A stretch of 64,000 nucleotides of DNA from assembly GCA_034678485.1 (NCBI GenBank), contig JAXDBU010000134.1:1-64000 (forward strand), in the 5' to 3' direction. Positions 1 to 8,085 of this stretch are shown in pieces. A program made the translations under genes and the position numbers. The notes below the pieces were generated by a model. That model was not told the origin of the DNA. It ran no database searches and worked only from the letters and a program-made list of their open reading frames with translations. Numbering within the stretch: position 1 is the stretch's first letter; each line of letters begins with the position of its first letter. The stretch is from PLanc-01 sp034678485. GTDB taxonomy: Bacteria; Planctomycetota; Phycisphaerae; Sedimentisphaerales; Anaerobacaceae.

Positions 1-1
1 C

Positions 2-1237
2 TCTCAGATCATCCTTCCCTTGGACGGCAAGCCGGATCGCGGGCAGGACCTTCCCGACGGCTTCAGGCGGCCGAGCTACTATGAGATCAAGGGCGGCGAC
101 GGGCCGGTCCTGATGGCCGTCGATTACTCCCAGGACCTCCGACTGTGCATCGACACGGATGGCGACGGGATTCTCTCGGAGGAGCGGTGTCTTGTGCCCA
201 CGGTCGTCACAGCTACGCGGAGAATGAGCCAATTCTACCGGTTCGGACCGATCTCGCTGGCTTCCCGCGAGGGCGGGGGCAAGATCGACGGCCGGTTCCA
301 CATCCAATGCTATCGTGCAGATGCGCCGGAGACGTTGACCGCACACCCGGCATTCCTTCGCACAGGCAAGCTCCGCCTGGCCGGACGGACGTGCCAGGTG
401 GCCCTGGTGGATGGGGATCACGACGCATCGTATCACTCGATGCTTTCGTTGCCCCTGGATCGTCCATGGCGAGTACCTGCCTGTGACGTGTTCGCCATCG
501 ATCTGAATGGCGATGGGACATTCGAGTACTCGATGTCCGATCGTTCCGAGGTCATGCCGCTCGGAAGGCTGGTAAGGGTCGAGAACGTCTATTACGCCGT
601 CGATGTCGCCTCGGACGGACGAAATCTTTCCCTTTCCAGGACCGAGCCGCAATTCGGGACCCTGGTCGTGGAACCGAACGACGCGACCATGGAGTTGAGA
701 CTGTGGTCCGACGCCGCGGATCAGTACCTCCCGCAAGGCCGCCAGTGGCAACTGCCGGTCGGCAAGTACAAGGCGATCCATGCCAGTCTCACCACGACGG
801 ATGCGTCGGGCACTGTGTGGACCGTTTTGTCCAACTCCCGTTCGGCGTTTACCCGCCTGGGACCGTTGGAGCACTTCATCATTGAACCTGGAGAAACGAC
901 GGCGATCCGGATCGGGCCGCCGTTCATCGCGAAGACGGACGTCCAGAAGGTGGCTGCCGGGCACGTATCGATCGGCATGGCCCTCGTCGGCTGCGGAGGC
1001 GAAGAGTACTGGGGTATCCAGCAGGATCAGCGGCGTTCGTCGTCGCCGGCGTTCAAGATCGTGGACGAGAAAGGGACCGTGTTGGAAACGGACAAGTTCG
1101 AGTATGGCTGAGGTGGCACCTGCCGGTACTCGTGGCGAGTGCCAGAAGGGTTCAAGGGCAAGTTCCAGGTGCAGATCGAAATGGACCTGGGGCCCTTCGA
1201 AGTCACCCAGGAAAGGAGTTGGCACTCCATCGAGTAG
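2..1237 (+). CDS. candidate secreted selenoprotein A, 5' partial, UGA at 1109-1111 read as Sec
   Basis: The frame is open to the left edge, so the N-terminus lies outside the window. A conventional call stops at the UGA at 1109-1111 after FEYG. The same frame continues for 41 codons to a TAG at 1235-1237, and this tail matches the tail behind the UGA of the paralogue at 9903-11330: after the UGA both have Cys at +4, YSWR at +6 to +9, Pro at +11, Gly at +16, Asp at +25 and PFE at +28 to +30. A hairpin 21 nt after the UGA resembles a bacterial SECIS, and selC and selD lie in the window. Visible length is 411 residues with Sec at 370. The body has DLNGDG-type acidic turns (IDLNGDGTFEYS) shared with the paralogue and with the protein at 20049. 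The function is unknown; Sec and the Cys four residues on could form a redox pair. The partial gene is certain, the Sec reading is inference. Confidence 0.8.
1119..1146 (+). promoter_or_regulatory. SECIS-like hairpin of selenoprotein A
   Basis: An 8-bp stem runs from 1125-1132 to 1136-1143, with one T-G wobble and loop TGG at 1133-1135. The loop begins 22 nt after the UGA, that is with 21 intervening bases. CTG and CAG flank the stem and can extend it below an internal loop. Short spacing and a G in the first two loop positions are what bacterial SelB-binding SECIS elements show. The sequence codes for part of CRYSWRVP, so coding constraint also acts on it. Confidence 0.65.
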
Positions 1238-1262
1238 CGCGGGGTTCGCGCGAGCGTGTACC

Positions 1263-1297
1263 GGCGGGTTCAGAGATGTCTCTGGCCCGCCTTTTTT
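1263..1297 (+). terminator. rho-independent terminator after selenoprotein A
   Basis: GGCGGG (1263-1268) pairs with CCCGCC (1286-1291), with CAGAGA/TCTCTG continuing the stem inside, followed by six T residues at 1292-1297. It lies 25 bases after the TAG at 1235-1237, so it separates this gene from the one at 1331. Confidence 0.85.
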
Positions 1298-1330
1298 ATT
1301 GGTCAAGGATGTTTTCCAGGAGGTACGAGA

Positions 1331-2257
1331 ATGTGGACATCATGTGAGCGGGAGAGAATTGCGGAGATGGCACTGATGGTCGCGGTCCTGCTGTGCGCGG
1401 GCGCCTATGCCGGGCCGCCGTTGCCGACGCACCAGGTCGAGGGCAACAGCGGCGTGTTCATCACGCCGACCGCGTATTTCGCCAATCCAGCCGAGCCAAA
1501 CCAGGTCTTCGGCCTGCCCAGCGTCTCGGGCTCCTACGCCTACATCGGCCAGAAGGACTTCGAGGCCTTCGTCATCACCGAGAACCTCTGGGGCCGGATC
1601 GAGCTCGGCTACGGACTCGAACGAATCGGCTTGGGCGATTGGCCCGACGACGTGGGGGACGCCACGACGATGCGGGTCCAGGACGATGCGTACCTGCACA
1701 ATTTCAACGTCCGACTGCTGGCCATCAAGGAAGGCGGATTCAACGCGGCCTGGGTCCCGGCGGTGAGCGTGGGCGCGCACTTGAAGTATCAGCAGGACCT
1801 CGACGACATCAACGAGCAGCTCAGCGGGACGTGCGATGATCTGGGCGCCGACCATGACAGGGGCATCGAGTTCACGATCACGGCCACCAAGACGATCGCG
1901 AAGCTGCTGCCGCGACCGCTGATCGTCTCGGCGGGTCTTCGCAACGGGGACGCCATCCACACCGGCCTGCTCGGCTTCGCCGGCGAGCGGCGCACGACGG
2001 TCGAGGGCAGCGTGATTTACTTCCTCGCCGACAAGCTCCTGATCGCGGGCGAATATCGCCAGAAGTCCGACCTGTGCGACGAATGCACCGTCAACGGCAG
2101 AGATCTCGTCAAGTCGGAGGACGATTGGTGGGACATTTGCCTGGGCTACATCGTCAACGACCACGTCACCGTCGCGGGTGGATACGCCAACTTCGGCGAC
2201 ATCCTGAACCACAAAGAAGACAACGTGTGGGCCATCCAGGTGAAGTACGAGTTCTGA
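1331..2257 (+). CDS. DUF3034 family protein, probable outer-membrane beta-barrel
   Basis: A 308-residue protein beginning MWTSCERERIAEMALMV, a signal peptide ending near AYA, followed by a mature part rich in alternating polar and aromatic strands. The ATG at 1331 is chosen because AGGAGG lies at 1318-1323, seven bases upstream; the open frame extends further up but without a ribosome site. The C-terminal half (LLGFAGERR, AEYRQK, KSEDDWWD, NDHVTVAGGYANFGDI and a final aromatic KYEF) follows the pattern I associate with DUF3034 proteins, which are of unknown function and predicted exported. The closing phenylalanine fits an outer-membrane barrel. It stands alone between the terminator at 1263 and a repeat at 2303. 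The family call is from memory of the pattern; the localisation is inferred. Confidence 0.7.
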   Translation: MWTSCERERIAEMALMVAVLLCAGAYAGPPLPTHQVEGNSGVFITPTAYFANPAEPNQVFGLPSVSGSYAYIGQKDFEAFVITENLWGRIELGYGLERIGLGDWPDDVGDATTMRVQDDAYLHNFNVRLLAIKEGGFNAAWVPAVSVGAHLKYQQDLDDINEQLSGTCDDLGADHDRGIEFTITATKTIAKLLPRPLIVSAGLRNGDAIHTGLLGFAGERRTTVEGSVIYFLADKLLIAGEYRQKSDLCDECTVNGRDLVKSEDDWWDICLGYIVNDHVTVAGGYANFGDILNHKEDNVWAIQVKYEF

Positions 2258-2302
2258 TGGTCCTCCGATGAGATGACCAGAGTATGTGGCGGAGTTCTCT
2301 GT

Positions 2303-2375
2303 GCTGTCACCCCCGCGAAAGCGGGGGTCCATTCGATGGACTCTGTGGATTCCCGCCTTCGCGGGAATGACACTG
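2303..2375. repeat. intergenic palindromic repeat (CCCGCGAA-GCGGG family)
   Basis: The left arm (about 2305-2331) carries CCCCCGCGAAAGCGGGGG and the right arm (about 2345-2373) carries TTCCCGCCTTCGCGGGAA. The arms are inverted copies of a REP-like unit, giving two hairpins that can also pair with each other. It fills most of the gap between the DUF3034 gene and the methyltransferase and could act as a weak terminator or messenger stabiliser. Confidence 0.75.
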
Positions 2376-2429
2376 GCGTGCTCTGCAACCAAGTCGTGAT
2401 CACATTGGAGATTCGAAAGGAGATAGATC

Positions 2430-3233
2430 GTGAAGAGCGTAAGCGGCATCGGTTTGAAAGACGTGCAGGGGGTCTATAGCGGACCCGAGGGAAAGCTGTG
2501 GGAACTGATTATGGGCGAGCAGATCCACATCGGGGGTCTCACCTCTTCGATGGATCTGTCGGAGCAGGCGGGGATCAAGGCGGGGAGCGCGGGGGTCGAT
2601 CTGTGCTGCTGCAGCGGCGCCGGGATGCGATTCCTCGTTCGCTTCCGCAACGTCGCCCGGATGCGCGGCGTGGACGCCACCCCGACGGTCGTCGAGCTGG
2701 GCATACAGCGGTGCACGCAGGCGGGTCTGGCCGACCGGATCGACTTCACCCTGGCCGACGTGTGCAACAGCGGACTGCCGGCCAACAGCTCCGACTTCGT
2801 CTGGGGCGAGGACGCCTGGTGCTACGTCGTGGACAAGAACAAGCTGATCGCGGAGGCGGCCCGGATTGTCAAGCCCGGCGGCGTCATCGCGTTCACCGAC
2901 TGGGTCGAGGGCAAAGACCTGTCGCAGCCGGAGGCCCAGCGGTTCCTTCGCTTCATGAAGTTCCAGAACATCGAGAGCATTGCCGGATACAGCAATCTTC
3001 TGAAGGCCAGCGGTTGCGAGGTGATCGCCGCCCAGGACACCGGCCGGTTCGCACCGTACATGGATCTGTACCTCAACATGATCGGCATGCAGTTGACGTA
3101 TGACGCATTGCAGATTATTGGTTTCGATCAGGCCATGATGGCGGCCCTGGCGGCGGAAATGGCGTTCACCCAGCAACTCGCCCACGCGGGCAAGATCGTC
3201 CAGGGACTGTTCGTCGCACGAAAGAACAAATGA
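2430..3233 (+). CDS. class I SAM-dependent methyltransferase, first gene of the HgdB/SelD run
   Basis: A 267-residue protein with the nucleotide-binding loop DLCCCSGAG at about 57-65 in place of the usual DLGCGTG, an acidic residue after the second strand (GVDAT), and post-motif FVWGEDAWCYV. The layout (GEQIHIGGLTSS, then the SAM fold, then VKPGGVIAFTDW) resembles sarcosine/dimethylglycine N-methyltransferase-like and UbiE-like enzymes acting on small molecules. The three successive cysteines in the glycine loop are unusual. The start is GTG at 2430, with AAAGGAG at 2416-2422. The gene precedes three HgdB-like genes, an activator and selD on the same strand, with repeat-bearing gaps. The substrate cannot be read from the sequence; a selenium, sulfur or arsenic metabolite is only a guess from context. 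Confidence 0.75.
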   Translation: MKSVSGIGLKDVQGVYSGPEGKLWELIMGEQIHIGGLTSSMDLSEQAGIKAGSAGVDLCCCSGAGMRFLVRFRNVARMRGVDATPTVVELGIQRCTQAGLADRIDFTLADVCNSGLPANSSDFVWGEDAWCYVVDKNKLIAEAARIVKPGGVIAFTDWVEGKDLSQPEAQRFLRFMKFQNIESIAGYSNLLKASGCEVIAAQDTGRFAPYMDLYLNMIGMQLTYDALQIIGFDQAMMAALAAEMAFTQQLAHAGKIVQGLFVARKNK

Positions 3234-3243
3234 CAAGAGGAAC

Positions 3244-3314
3244 TCACCACAGAGGCACGGAGGGCACAGAGCAGAACAAGGAAGGCACTCGGTGTTCTCT
3301 GTGTCTCTGTGGTG
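3244..3314. repeat. inverted repeat of the CACCACAGAG...CTCTGTGGTG family
   Basis: The sequence CACCACAGAGGCACGGAGG near 3245-3263 is mirrored by CTCTGTGTCTCTGTGGTG near 3297-3314, enclosing a 30-base centre. It lies between the methyltransferase and the first HgdB-like gene. A diverged relative sits at 26749-26833. Confidence 0.7.
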
Positions 3315-3344
3315 TGGACTTGAGTGGTGATTAGAAGGGAGAAC

Positions 3345-4595
3345 ATGATGGGAAACTGCTGTGACAAGCGGGATGTGACGATCGATCCGACCGATCCGTG
3401 TCGCCCGCCGCAGGTGTCGTGCGGGTCGAAGAGTGCGACGGCGGCTCAGACGACAGGCTGCCCGCTGGCGTGGTTCGAGCAGATGATCCCGAACTGCCTG
3501 CAATACGCCCAGGATGCCAAGGCCAAGGGCAAACGGATCGTCGGGATCATGTGCGAATACACGCCGCGGGAACTGATTATGGCGGCGGGCGCTGTCCCGG
3601 TCTGTCTGTGCGGCGGCTCGGCTCAGACCATCGGCCCGGCCGAGGAGCACCTGCCCGCCAATCTCTGTCCGCTCATCAAATCCACCTACGGCTACCACGT
3701 CCAGAAGGCGAATCCGTTCCTGGAGATGGCGGACCTGATCGTCGCGGAGACCACCTGCGACGGCAAGAAGAAGATGTACGAGCTGATGGGCGAAACCCGC
3801 ACGATGCACGTCCTGGAGCTGCCCCAGAAGCCCGACGACCCCGATGCCATGGCCCATTGGGTCCGCGAGCTGCACAAGCTCAAGGCCCGGCTCGAAGAGG
3901 CCTTCGGCGTCGTGATCTGCGACGACAAGATCCGCCAGGCGATCCGAACGATGAATCGCGAGCGCCTCCTCCGTCGGCAGTTGGCGGAGCTGATGAAAGC
4001 GGACCATCCGCCGCTGACCGGTCGACAATTGCTCCAGTATAAGAGCAGCATCTCCGGCCTCTGCGCCGACCTCGCACAGTACGAGCGGGCCCTGGGCATG
4101 TATGCGGCCAAGAAGCCCACGGAGAATTCCAGAGTCCGCGTCCTGATGACGGGCGTTCCCATGGCGCACGGCGCCGAGCGAGTGATCGAGATCATCGAGT
4201 CGCACGGCGGCCTGGTCGTCTGCACCGACAACTGCACGGGATTGAAGCCGGTCCTCGAAGACGTGGACGAGGCAGCGCCCGATCCTATCGTTGCACTGGC
4301 CGAGAAGTACTTCCACCTGCCGTGCTCGGTCATGACGAAGAACACTCGCCGGCTCGAAGTCCTGCGGGACCTGGCCAGGCAATACCGCGTTCAGTGCGTG
4401 ATCGACCTCGTCTGGCAGGCGTGCCTGACGTACGACGTCGAGTCGTTCTTCGTCAGGCAGTTGACGGAGAAGGAGCTGGGCGTCCCGTATTTGCGAATCG
4501 AGACGGATTACTCGCCCTCCGATTCCGCACGGATCGCGCTGCGGGTCGAGGCACTGTTCGAGACCGTCGGGCAGAGGGCCTCTGCGAAGGCATGA
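3345..4595 (+). CDS. HgdB-like 2-hydroxyacyl-CoA dehydratase / double-cubane cluster protein
   Basis: A 416-residue member of the 2-hydroxyacyl-CoA dehydratase D-component family (HgdB, BcrC, YjiM). It has the family pattern MCEYTPRELIMAAGAVPVC near the start of the fold, CPLIKSTYG, ETTCDGKKKMYELM and a second domain with CTDNCTG and late LRIETDYS. Full length and a single polypeptide with its own activator gene downstream suggest the YjiM/double-cubane type, which binds an [8Fe-9S] cluster and performs ATP-driven low-potential reductions, rather than a classic heterodimeric dehydratase. An N-terminal extension of about 50 residues is rich in Cys (NCCDK, DPCRPP, VSCG). The start ATG is at 3345 behind AAGGGAG; 3348 is an alternative. 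The gene overlaps the next by ATGA. The substrate is unknown. Confidence 0.85.
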   Translation: MMGNCCDKRDVTIDPTDPCRPPQVSCGSKSATAAQTTGCPLAWFEQMIPNCLQYAQDAKAKGKRIVGIMCEYTPRELIMAAGAVPVCLCGGSAQTIGPAEEHLPANLCPLIKSTYGYHVQKANPFLEMADLIVAETTCDGKKKMYELMGETRTMHVLELPQKPDDPDAMAHWVRELHKLKARLEEAFGVVICDDKIRQAIRTMNRERLLRRQLAELMKADHPPLTGRQLLQYKSSISGLCADLAQYERALGMYAAKKPTENSRVRVLMTGVPMAHGAERVIEIIESHGGLVVCTDNCTGLKPVLEDVDEAAPDPIVALAEKYFHLPCSVMTKNTRRLEVLRDLARQYRVQCVIDLVWQACLTYDVESFFVRQLTEKELGVPYLRIETDYSPSDSARIALRVEALFETVGQRASAKA

Positions 4596-5491
4596 CAGAT
4601 CCGACCGGAACCATCGTGTATACGTGTCCTTACGTGCCTGCGGAGTGGATCGCGGCGCACGGCCTCCGGCCGCGCCGGCTGATCCCGCTGCCAACCGAGG
4701 GCCGGTCCGTCGCGATGCGGCTGGAGGGCCTGTGCCCCTACGCCCGGGCCTTTGTCAACGACACCGCAGCCGAGAACGCCGACGGGATCGTCGTCACGAC
4801 CCTGTGCGACCAGATGCGCCGGGTCTACGATCTGCTCGTTCGCGGGACCGACAAGCCCGCGTTCCTGCTGAACGTGCCCAAGACCTGGCAGACGGTCGCG
4901 GCACAGAGGCTCTACGTGGACGAGCTGAAACGCCTGGGGCGCTTCCGGGTTCGACTCGGCGGTCGGTCCCCGGCCCCGGGAGAACTCGCAAACACAATGA
5001 CCAAAGCAGGGTGTGCTGTGCACACCATCTCGCCCGTACGTCGGAAAGACGGCGTGCCCATAGCCGTGGTGGGCGGTCCCCTGATGCAGAGAGATCGCGT
5101 CTTGTTCGATCTGATCGAACAATCCGGCGGACGGATCGTGCTCGACGCGACCGAGACCGGCCTGCGAGGACAGCGACGACCCTTCGATCGCAGGCGACTC
5201 ATCGAGGACCCGCTGCTGGAGCTTGCCGATGCGTACTTCAGTATCCCCGATGCCTCCCGCAGGCCCAACAGCGGACTGTACGAATGGCTCAAGGACGAAC
5301 TCGTCAAAACGAACGCCAGGGGGATCGTCTTCCATCATTATGTATGGTGCGACGCCTGGCGGGCCGAGCTGGCGAGATTGAAAGAGTGGGCGGGCCTGCC
5401 CGTGCTTGGGCTCGACAGCGACGGTCACAGTGATATGAGTATGGCCCGTTCGCAGAACCGCATTCGGGCGTTTCTGGAGATGCTGCATTGA
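4592..5491 (+). CDS. short HgdB-like dehydratase-family subunit
   Basis: A 299-residue protein starting at the ATG that overlaps the previous stop (ATGA, 4592-4595). It carries the same fold signature in reduced form: VYTCPYVPAEWIAAHGLRP, LCPYARAF, TTLCDQMRRVYDLL and a second half with GGPLMQRDR, GGRIVLDATETG and HHYVWCDAWRAEL. At about 300 residues it is shorter than full HgdB proteins (about 380-430), which suggests a partner subunit rather than an independent enzyme. It overlaps the next gene by TTGA. Conserved cysteines in the LCPY and TLCD segments are candidate cluster ligands. Its partner is probably the product of the gene on either side. Confidence 0.8.
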   Translation: MTDPTGTIVYTCPYVPAEWIAAHGLRPRRLIPLPTEGRSVAMRLEGLCPYARAFVNDTAAENADGIVVTTLCDQMRRVYDLLVRGTDKPAFLLNVPKTWQTVAAQRLYVDELKRLGRFRVRLGGRSPAPGELANTMTKAGCAVHTISPVRRKDGVPIAVVGGPLMQRDRVLFDLIEQSGGRIVLDATETGLRGQRRPFDRRRLIEDPLLELADAYFSIPDASRRPNSGLYEWLKDELVKTNARGIVFHHYVWCDAWRAELARLKEWAGLPVLGLDSDGHSDMSMARSQNRIRAFLEMLH

Positions 5492-6867
5492 CCGATGCGC
5501 CGGCACAGATCAGCCTGGAGCAATGGGACCGCCGATACGACCGCTTACACGCGGCAGGCTTGAGCGAGCCCGTTTACGGCGGACCGCTCGGCCGGCACGT
5601 GGCCGACGGCGACACCCGACTGCTCAAGCTCCGCTATGACAATTCGCCCGCGGCCCTGCGACTGTGGAACTTCCTCCTGACCGAGGAGGATCGCCTCCAG
5701 GCCGCCCGCGCCAGCGGCAAGAAACTCGTCGGCGCAATGAAGGACCTCGGCACCGTGCCCGTGATGGCGTACAGCCTCGACAATGTCACCGCGTTCTATC
5801 CCGACGGCGCCTGGTGGATTCCCTGTGTGATGGAGCTGAACGCGGGTCTGCTCCAGATCGCCGACTCGCTCGGCATCGACGAGTCGTTCTGCCCGGTCCG
5901 CGCGATGCTCGGCGCATTCGTGACGGAAGCTCATTTCCCCATTCCCGACCTGCTGACGTGTAGCGTCGGCGCCACGTGCGACGACTTCTCCGCGATCGCC
6001 CAGCGCCTCAACGGTCTGGGCTACCCGATTCTGTGGTGGGAGATCCCGCATCGCAGGGCCCCCGAGCCCCGTGAGGAGGTCGTGACGCTGCCCGGCGGCT
6101 TCTCGGCGCCGAGGAGCCAGGTCAGATTCGTTGAATCAGAGTTGTGTCGAGTTCGCGCGGCACTGGAGGAGACCGCCGGCCGGACCCTCGACGACAGGAC
6201 GCTCGCACAGGGGATCGCGAAGGCCAATCGTGTGCGCGAGTTGCTCGAACAGCTTCGACATCTGGCGTTCACGGCCCCACGATGCCCGATGCCTGCCCTG
6301 GAGATGCTGATTGCGGAAATGCTCGCGATTCACTTCTGCTCGGATCGCGACGAGACGATCCGGGTCCTCGAAGAGCTGCTGGACGAGGTCAGCCGACGGG
6401 CCGCGGCGGGGACAGGCCACCTGGCACCCGATGCGGCCCGGATCTTCTGGGTGAACCCAGTGGCCGATTTGCAGGTGATGAACCTGCTGGAGGACTGCGG
6501 CGGGCGGGTATGCGGCACGGAGTACCTCTTCGCCCACGCGCTCGACGCCATCCCGACGACGCTGCCTCCGATGGAAGCGCTGGCCCAAATGGCGTTGGCC
6601 GACCCGATGGTCGGCTCCGCGATCGATCGCGCGACGAGGATCGTCGCCGACATCCGCCGATTCGGCGCGGAAGGCGTGCTCATCTCCCGCATCCCGGGCG
6701 CGAGTCACTGCGCTCTCGAGGGCGAAATCATCGGCCAGATCGTTCGAGAGCAATGCGACGTGCCTGTCGTGGAGATCGAGGTGCCCTCGATCACAGATGC
6801 GACGCAGGCGACGCTGTGCACCCGGCTGGAGGCGCTCGTGGAAACGGTCAAGGAGAAGAGACAATGA
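5488..6867 (+). CDS. large HgdB-like dehydratase-family subunit
   Basis: A 459-residue protein with a TTG start at 5488 overlapping the previous stop. Family markers are GAMKDLGTVPVMAYSLDNV near residue 85, PCVMELNAGLLQIADSLG, FCPVRAMLGAF, LLTCSVGATCDD, and a late segment FWVNPVADLQVMNLLEDCGG followed by LEGEIIGQI. Three HgdB homologues in a row share one activator, which resembles the multi-component reductases of the benzoyl-CoA/2-hydroxyacyl-CoA dehydratase superfamily. I see no CoA-substrate gene beside them, so an acyl-CoA substrate is not supported by context; small-molecule reduction is equally possible. Confidence 0.8.
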   Translation: MTDAPAQISLEQWDRRYDRLHAAGLSEPVYGGPLGRHVADGDTRLLKLRYDNSPAALRLWNFLLTEEDRLQAARASGKKLVGAMKDLGTVPVMAYSLDNVTAFYPDGAWWIPCVMELNAGLLQIADSLGIDESFCPVRAMLGAFVTEAHFPIPDLLTCSVGATCDDFSAIAQRLNGLGYPILWWEIPHRRAPEPREEVVTLPGGFSAPRSQVRFVESELCRVRAALEETAGRTLDDRTLAQGIAKANRVRELLEQLRHLAFTAPRCPMPALEMLIAEMLAIHFCSDRDETIRVLEELLDEVSRRAAAGTGHLAPDAARIFWVNPVADLQVMNLLEDCGGRVCGTEYLFAHALDAIPTTLPPMEALAQMALADPMVGSAIDRATRIVADIRRFGAEGVLISRIPGASHCALEGEIIGQIVREQCDVPVVEIEVPSITDATQATLCTRLEALVETVKEKRQ

Positions 6868-7056
6868 AGAGAAACTCGAAATCCGAAATGCGAAATCCGA
6901 AACAAGCACAAATGACCCAAACCCAAAATCCCAGACAAACCATCGGAAGGGCGACAGCGTTTCTGTCATTTGGATTTTGGACCTTTGGATTTGTTTCGGA
7001 TTTCGAGCTTCGGATTTCGGATTTCCGCGCCTCGCGGTTTTGGATTTCGTGCTTCT
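6868..7056. repeat. long imperfect inverted repeat of GAAATCCGAAAT units
   Basis: The left part (about 6870-6935) repeats CGAAATCCGAAAT-like units and the right part (about 6965-7040) contains their complement, GGATTTCGGATTT and TTTGGATTTTGG. The whole forms a long hairpin-like palindrome without a coding gene. It looks like a non-autonomous mobile repeat inserted between the third HgdB-like gene and the activator gene. Confidence 0.75.
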
Positions 7057-7066
7057 GAGGAATGAC

Positions 7067-7858
7067 ATGACGGTCTATGCAGGAATCGACGCCGGGTCGA
7101 GAGCGATCAAGGTCGTGCTGATCGACGCTGACGGCCCACGGATCATCGCCAAGGCCCAGGCGGATCAGGGCATCGAGCAGGACAGGCTCGCCTGCGAGCT
7201 GTTCGCCAGGACTCTCGCGGACAACGGCATCGGCGAGTCCGACGTTCGGCGCATCGTCGCGACCGGCTACGGACGCAGCGCGATCCACCTTGCCCATACG
7301 ACGATCACCGAGATCACCTGCCATGCGGCGGGCGTGCGACACCTCGTTCCCGATGCCAAGACCATCATCGACATCGGCGGGCAGGACAGCAAGCTCATTC
7401 GCCTGGACGGCAACGGCAAGGTGCGGGATTTCGCCATGAACGACCGCTGTGCCGCGGGCACGGGCCGGTTCCTCGAAGTGGTGGCCGAGCGACTGAGCGT
7501 CCCGGTTGATAGTCTCGGTCAAATGGCGTCGAAGAGTCGCAGCCCCGCCGCGATCAGCAGCATGTGCGTGGTCTTCGCGGAAACCGAGATCATCGGTCTG
7601 CTGGCAGGGGGGCGGCCGGGAGAGGACATCGTCGCAGGCGTCCAGAACGCCATCGCGTCGCGGATCGTCGCGATGGCGGGCCGCAGCGTCGAACCGCCCA
7701 TCCTCTTCACCGGCGGCGTCGCGCGGATCTCGGGCATGGAGACCGCCTTGCAGACCGCTCTGGGGCAACCGGTCTCGATCTCGCCCGAGCCGCAGATGAC
7801 CGGCGCGCTCGGCGCCGCCTTGCTCGCGCGACGGTTTTGTGAAAACGACGAGGCGTGA
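7067..7858 (+). CDS. HgdC/BcrA-type ATPase activator of the HgdB-like proteins
   Basis: A 263-residue ASKHA-fold ATPase of the 2-hydroxyacyl-CoA dehydratase activator family. It shows the phosphate-1 loop GIDAGSRAIKVVLID at 6-20, IDIGGQDSKLI near 101, the cluster cysteine in NDRCAAGTGRFLE (Cys128), a second in SSMCVVFAETEI (Cys167), and FTGGVARISGM near the end. Homologues are dimers sharing one [4Fe-4S] cluster and use ATP hydrolysis to push electrons onto their partner. The ATG at 7067 has GAGG at 7057-7060; the frame is open upstream only through the repeat. As the only activator here, it presumably serves all three HgdB-like proteins. Confidence 0.92.
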   Translation: MTVYAGIDAGSRAIKVVLIDADGPRIIAKAQADQGIEQDRLACELFARTLADNGIGESDVRRIVATGYGRSAIHLAHTTITEITCHAAGVRHLVPDAKTIIDIGGQDSKLIRLDGNGKVRDFAMNDRCAAGTGRFLEVVAERLSVPVDSLGQMASKSRSPAAISSMCVVFAETEIIGLLAGGRPGEDIVAGVQNAIASRIVAMAGRSVEPPILFTGGVARISGMETALQTALGQPVSISPEPQMTGALGAALLARRFCENDEA

Positions 7859-7888
7859 GACATACGGATTGACAGCGTTCGTCGTATC

Positions 7889-8006
7889 GTGTCATGCTGA
7901 ACCAAGTGAAGCATCCGGCCTGCGAGCGGAACGTGCTCTGGAGCGTTCGCGGGCACATCCAACTCCTGGGCCCGATCCTTCGCCTGCGGCTCAGGATGAC
8001 AAAGTC
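7889..8006. repeat. inverted repeat of the CATGCTGAAC...CAGGATGAC family
   Basis: The left end GTCATGCTGAACCAAGTGAAG (about 7890-7911) and the right end GATCCTTCG...CTCAGGATGAC (about 7975-8002) are inverted relatives of the pair at 9755-9860. It separates the activator gene from selD. Confidence 0.7.
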
Positions 8007-8085
8007 AGCGTGAGGATTCGCCTCGGCGACAAGCACGCGAGGGAAATCGGGCGGAGAAACCTGTGGTGACACGGAGAATTCGATC

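Noticed and set aside
2400..4694. 764-codon open frame on the minus strand
   Set aside because: It spans a repeat and is antisense to the methyltransferase and HgdB-like genes.
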